Assembly: GCA_030673845.1 (NCBI GenBank)
Contig: JAUTCQ010000017.1
Coordinates: 186,001-250,000 of the forward strand
Source of the DNA: Verrucomicrobiota bacterium JB022
GTDB lineage: Bacteria > Verrucomicrobiota > Verrucomicrobiia > Opitutales > Oceanipulchritudinaceae
Direction of reading: 5' to 3'
Length of the DNA: 64,000 nucleotides
In this document: positions 61,715 through 64,000 of the stretch, piece after piece
Layout of the letters: each line of letters begins with the position of its first letter
Numbering within the stretch: the first letter of the stretch is position 1
Notes under the pieces: model-generated
The model's database searches: none
Seen by the model: only the letters and a program-made list of their open reading frames with translations
What the model was told of the DNA's origin: nothing
Position numbers and translations under genes: made by a program

Positions 61715-63451
61715 ATGAAGTTTATCAACAAAGACAAGGCACAACTGATTCAACGCCGCCTTACGCGCCTTTATGGCGACAAGGCCCCTCGCCTGATGGA
61801 GCGCTTTTACATGCTGCTCGGGCGTTACGGCATCGGGGAAGATGTGGCGACTCACACGCGTTACTGGGACGAATACGACGTCGCCCTCATTACCTACGCC
61901 GATTCGCTGCAGGACGACAGTCAGGCACCGCTCAAGGTGTTGCACCAGTTTGCCAACAAGCACCTGCGCGGAGCGGTGAGCATCATCCACCTGCTGCCGT
62001 TTTACCCCTGGTCGAGCGACGATGGCTTTAGCGTGATCGACTACCGCAAGGTAAAGTCCGAATACGGGGGCTGGAGCGATGTGGAGCAGATCGGCGGGGA
62101 CTTCGGCCTGATGTTCGACCTCGTGCTCAACCACTGCTCGCGCGAAGGCCGCTGGTTCAAGGACTTCGTCACCGGCATTGCCCCGGCGCGCGACTACTTC
62201 CACGTGCTCGACCCGAAGACCGACACCTCCGAGGTGGTTCGCCCGCGCCCCTGGCCGCTGCTTACCCGCACGGCCACCCGCGACGGCGAGGCCTGGGTGT
62301 GGACGACTTTCAGCGAAGACCAGGTCGACCTCAACTGGGCCAACCCCGACGTGCTCTTCGAGTTCCTCGACATCCTCTTCCTCTACCTCGCCAAAGGCTG
62401 CCGGATCTTCCGCCTCGACGCGGTGGCGTTCCTCTGGAAAGAGCTGGGCACCAACTGCATCCACCGCCCCGAGACGCACGAGGTGGTGAAGCTCTTCCGC
62501 GACGTGGTCGACATCGTGGCGCCCGACGCCGTGATCATCACCGAGACCAACGTGCCCCACGAGGAAAACATCAGCTACTACGGGCAGGGCGACGAGGCGC
62601 ACATGGTCTACAACTTTACCCTGCCGCCCCTCATGCTGCACAACTTGCTGCGGGAGGATTCGACCCTGCTCACCGAGTGGGCCAAGAGCCTGCCCGAGCT
62701 GCCGGAGGGGCAGACCTTCTTCAATTTCACCGCCTCGCACGACGGTATTGGCGTGCGCCCCCTGCAAGGCCTGCTCGCCGAAGACGAACTGCAGTGGGTC
62801 GTCGATCAGGTGCGGGAAAAGGGCGGGCGCGTCTCCATGCGCGCGCTCGGCGACGGTACCGAGCGCCCCTACGAGCTCAACATCACCTACGTCGATGCGA
62901 TGGGGGATGCGGACAACGAAGACCTCGGCGTCGCGCGCTTCCTTTGCTCCCAGGCTGTGGCGCTTGCCTTCCGCGGCATGCCCGCCGTCTACATCCACAG
63001 CCTGCTCGGCACGCCCAACTGGCAGGAAGGGGTCGCCGAGACCGGCCACAACCGCACCATCAACCGCCGCAAGTGGCACGTGGGCGAGTTGACCGATGCG
63101 CTCTCCGATCCGGAGAACAAGCAGGCGCGCATCTATGGCCGCTATTTGCAATGGCTCCGCCGCCGCGCCGGGCATCCCGCCTTCCACCCCGATGCGAAGA
63201 TGGAGATGCTCGACCTCGGCTCAAAGCTCTTCGGCTTTGTCCGCAAAGGCCGCCACGGCAACCAGCACATCGTCTGTATCTTCAACTTCAGCCGCGAAGA
63301 GCAAAAAGTCTCGCTGGCAGACTTGCACCCGAAGCTGGCCGAAGCCGGCACCGCCCGCGACATCCTCAACGCCAAGGACGTGAAGACCGGCCCCAAGGCC
63401 AAGCTGACGCTCCAGCCCTTCTACGCCCATTGGATCGCCCTAAACGTGTAG
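61715..63451 (+). CDS. GH13_18 sucrose-phosphorylase-like enzyme (possible glucosylglycerate phosphorylase)
   Basis: The 578-residue alpha-amylase-family enzyme is of the sucrose phosphorylase type. It has HLLPFYPWSSDDGFSVIDY, the nucleophile D235 in RIFRLDAVAFLWKE, the acid/base E277 in IITETNVPHEEN and D343 in ASHDGIGVRPLQGLL. The short loops and DYFHVLDP are as in GH13 subfamily 18. Members phosphorolyse sucrose, sucrose 6-phosphate, glucosylglycerol or glucosylglycerate to glucose 1-phosphate. The 'FNFTASHDGIG' region and long length favour the glucosylglycerate type, but not decisively. No signal peptide, so cytoplasmic. The ATG at 61715 was chosen at the first homologous residue. Confidence 0.85.
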   Translation: MKFINKDKAQLIQRRLTRLYGDKAPRLMERFYMLLGRYGIGEDVATHTRYWDEYDVALITYADSLQDDSQAPLKVLHQFANKHLRGAVSIIHLLPFYPWSSDDGFSVIDYRKVKSEYGGWSDVEQIGGDFGLMFDLVLNHCSREGRWFKDFVTGIAPARDYFHVLDPKTDTSEVVRPRPWPLLTRTATRDGEAWVWTTFSEDQVDLNWANPDVLFEFLDILFLYLAKGCRIFRLDAVAFLWKELGTNCIHRPETHEVVKLFRDVVDIVAPDAVIITETNVPHEENISYYGQGDEAHMVYNFTLPPLMLHNLLREDSTLLTEWAKSLPELPEGQTFFNFTASHDGIGVRPLQGLLAEDELQWVVDQVREKGGRVSMRALGDGTERPYELNITYVDAMGDADNEDLGVARFLCSQAVALAFRGMPAVYIHSLLGTPNWQEGVAETGHNRTINRRKWHVGELTDALSDPENKQARIYGRYLQWLRRRAGHPAFHPDAKMEMLDLGSKLFGFVRKGRHGNQHIVCIFNFSREEQKVSLADLHPKLAEAGTARDILNAKDVKTGPKAKLTLQPFYAHWIALNV

Positions 63452-63458
63452 AAAGAGA

Positions 63459-63485
63459 AAGGAGTGGCGATAAAAGCCACTCCTT
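63459..63485 (+). terminator. Intrinsic terminator-like hairpin after the GH13_18 gene
   Basis: AAGGAGTGGC (63459-63468) pairs perfectly with GCCACTCCTT (63476-63485) around a 7-base loop. It lies just after the stop at 63451. The following T-tract is weak. Confidence 0.65.
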
Positions 63486-63516
63486 GCGGTCTGTTTAGCT
63501 AAAATGTGGTGAGATT

Positions 63517-63786
63517 TCAGCGGGGTGCATGCTTGCCCGCCGGGCCGGCAAAGATGCGCGGCGTCTCAATGGCGAGCACCTTTACCTCGTTGGCCACCGC
63601 TCCGGGCGTAGCTTTGACGAAGTTCTCGGTCGCCTTGATCACAGGCTTGGCGCTGATCTTGGGCGTGTCTTCGTCGAAAATTTCGTAGCCGAGGGCACCA
63701 AGGGCAAAGAGGGCGAGGCCGATCGCGCCGAGGCGAACCAGATTTACCACGGCATAGTAGACGGTGCGGGAAGAGATACCAATCAT
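63517..63786 (-). CDS. Small single-helix membrane protein of unknown function
   Basis: The 89-residue protein has one clear hydrophobic segment (VVNLVRLGAIGLALFALGAL) and a charged, Lys/Glu-rich tail (FDEDTPKISAKPVIKATENF). The helix starts after TVYYAVVN, a layout also seen in the partial protein encoded upstream (RYYAARTAISIVLGTALLML). No family is recognised. It follows that gene by 48 bases. Confidence 0.6.
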   Translation of the reverse strand: MIGISSRTVYYAVVNLVRLGAIGLALFALGALGYEIFDEDTPKISAKPVIKATENFVKATPGAVANEVKVLAIETPRIFAGPAGKHAPR

Positions 63787-63834
63787 GGCGTTTACAGGGT
63801 TTTTCCAGAGTCTTGCAGCTTGCGTGCCAAGGCC

Positions 63835-64000
63835 TTAAAAGCCCTTGAGCGCCACCAGCGGCCAGCACAGCGTGAGCATCAGCAGGGCAGTGCCGAGGAC
63901 AATCGAAATCGCCGTCCGCGCAGCGTAGTACCGATGCTTGGAGCGATAGACGCTCGGCACGCGGCGGGAGTTCAAACTGGGGCTGAAGGCGAAGGAAAGC
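63835..64000 (-). CDS. C-terminal part of a small membrane protein (cut by window edge)
   Basis: The last 54 codons of a leftward gene end at TAA 63835-63837. The visible end has a basic stretch (RSKHRYYAART) and then a membrane helix (AISIVLGTALLMLTLCWPLV) closing with ALKGF. It looks like a close structural counterpart of the protein at 63517. The start lies outside the window. Confidence 0.62.
   Translation of the reverse strand, partial: LSFAFSPSLNSRRVPSVYRSKHRYYAARTAISIVLGTALLMLTLCWPLVALKGF

Overview
The window is GC-rich, densely coding bacterial DNA and reads as the chromosome of a polysaccharide-degrading member of the Verrucomicrobiota, most likely class Opitutae. This placement is inferred from gene content: many secreted carbohydrate-active enzymes with calcium-binding DxDxDG (thrombospondin type 3) modules, a PEP-CTERM protein, family-typical AraC regulators, an FucP-like symporter and no rRNA marker. 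One tRNA with a CAT anticodon is present. There is no rRNA, CRISPR array, integrase or transposase.

Layout. 1-5.7 kb: end of an unknown gene, a secreted beta-helix protein with a 26-residue repeat, and a three-gene minus-strand group (divergent diadenylate cyclase, SelW-like protein, methyltransferase), then the tRNA. 5.76-8.4 kb: a clearly AT-rich insertion against the tRNA 3' end carrying a three-gene ABC-3C-type conflict/defence system (HNH effector, small middle component, SMC-like ATPase). 8.7-17.4 kb: a secreted GH28 enzyme, a large tail-fibre-like secreted protein, an SDR/AraC pair and a class V aminotransferase-fold protein.

17.7-39.6 kb: the centrepiece, 15 minus-strand genes with gaps of 67 bases or less, probably one transcript of about 22 kb. 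It starts beside a divergent AraC activator (39805) and ends at a strong terminator (17677-17708). It encodes a sugar isomerase, a split transketolase, an FGGY kinase, a GH127 enzyme, an NCS1 transporter with a tiny membrane partner, a cytoplasmic GH78 rhamnosidase, a RuBisCO-like protein, a DUF1537 acid-sugar kinase, an Asp/Glu-racemase-fold protein lacking one catalytic Cys, a BASS transporter, a GH106 rhamnosidase, an FucP-like symporter and a second fucose-isomerase-fold enzyme. The kinase + split transketolase and the RuBisCO-like protein + DUF1537 kinase match two different known D-apiose routes. Together with GH28, GH78, GH95, GH106, GH127, a GH141-like protein and two PL1 lyases in 44 kb, this suggests a locus for complex pectin, possibly rhamnogalacturonan II. 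The substrate is an inference.

40.8-52.5 kb: four secreted enzymes on the plus strand (beta-helix/GH141-like, two PL1 lyases around a lipoprotein, GH95), two of them sharing a C-terminal DxDxDG module. 52.7-64 kb: mostly housekeeping or unrelated genes: CoA-transferase with divergent MarR regulator, AbrB/VapC toxin-antitoxin, rsmG, an ABC-2 permease, an AONS-family enzyme overlapping a glycosyltransferase, rhomboid protease, ferredoxin, PEP-CTERM protein, GH13_18 phosphorylase, and two small membrane proteins, the last cut by the window edge.
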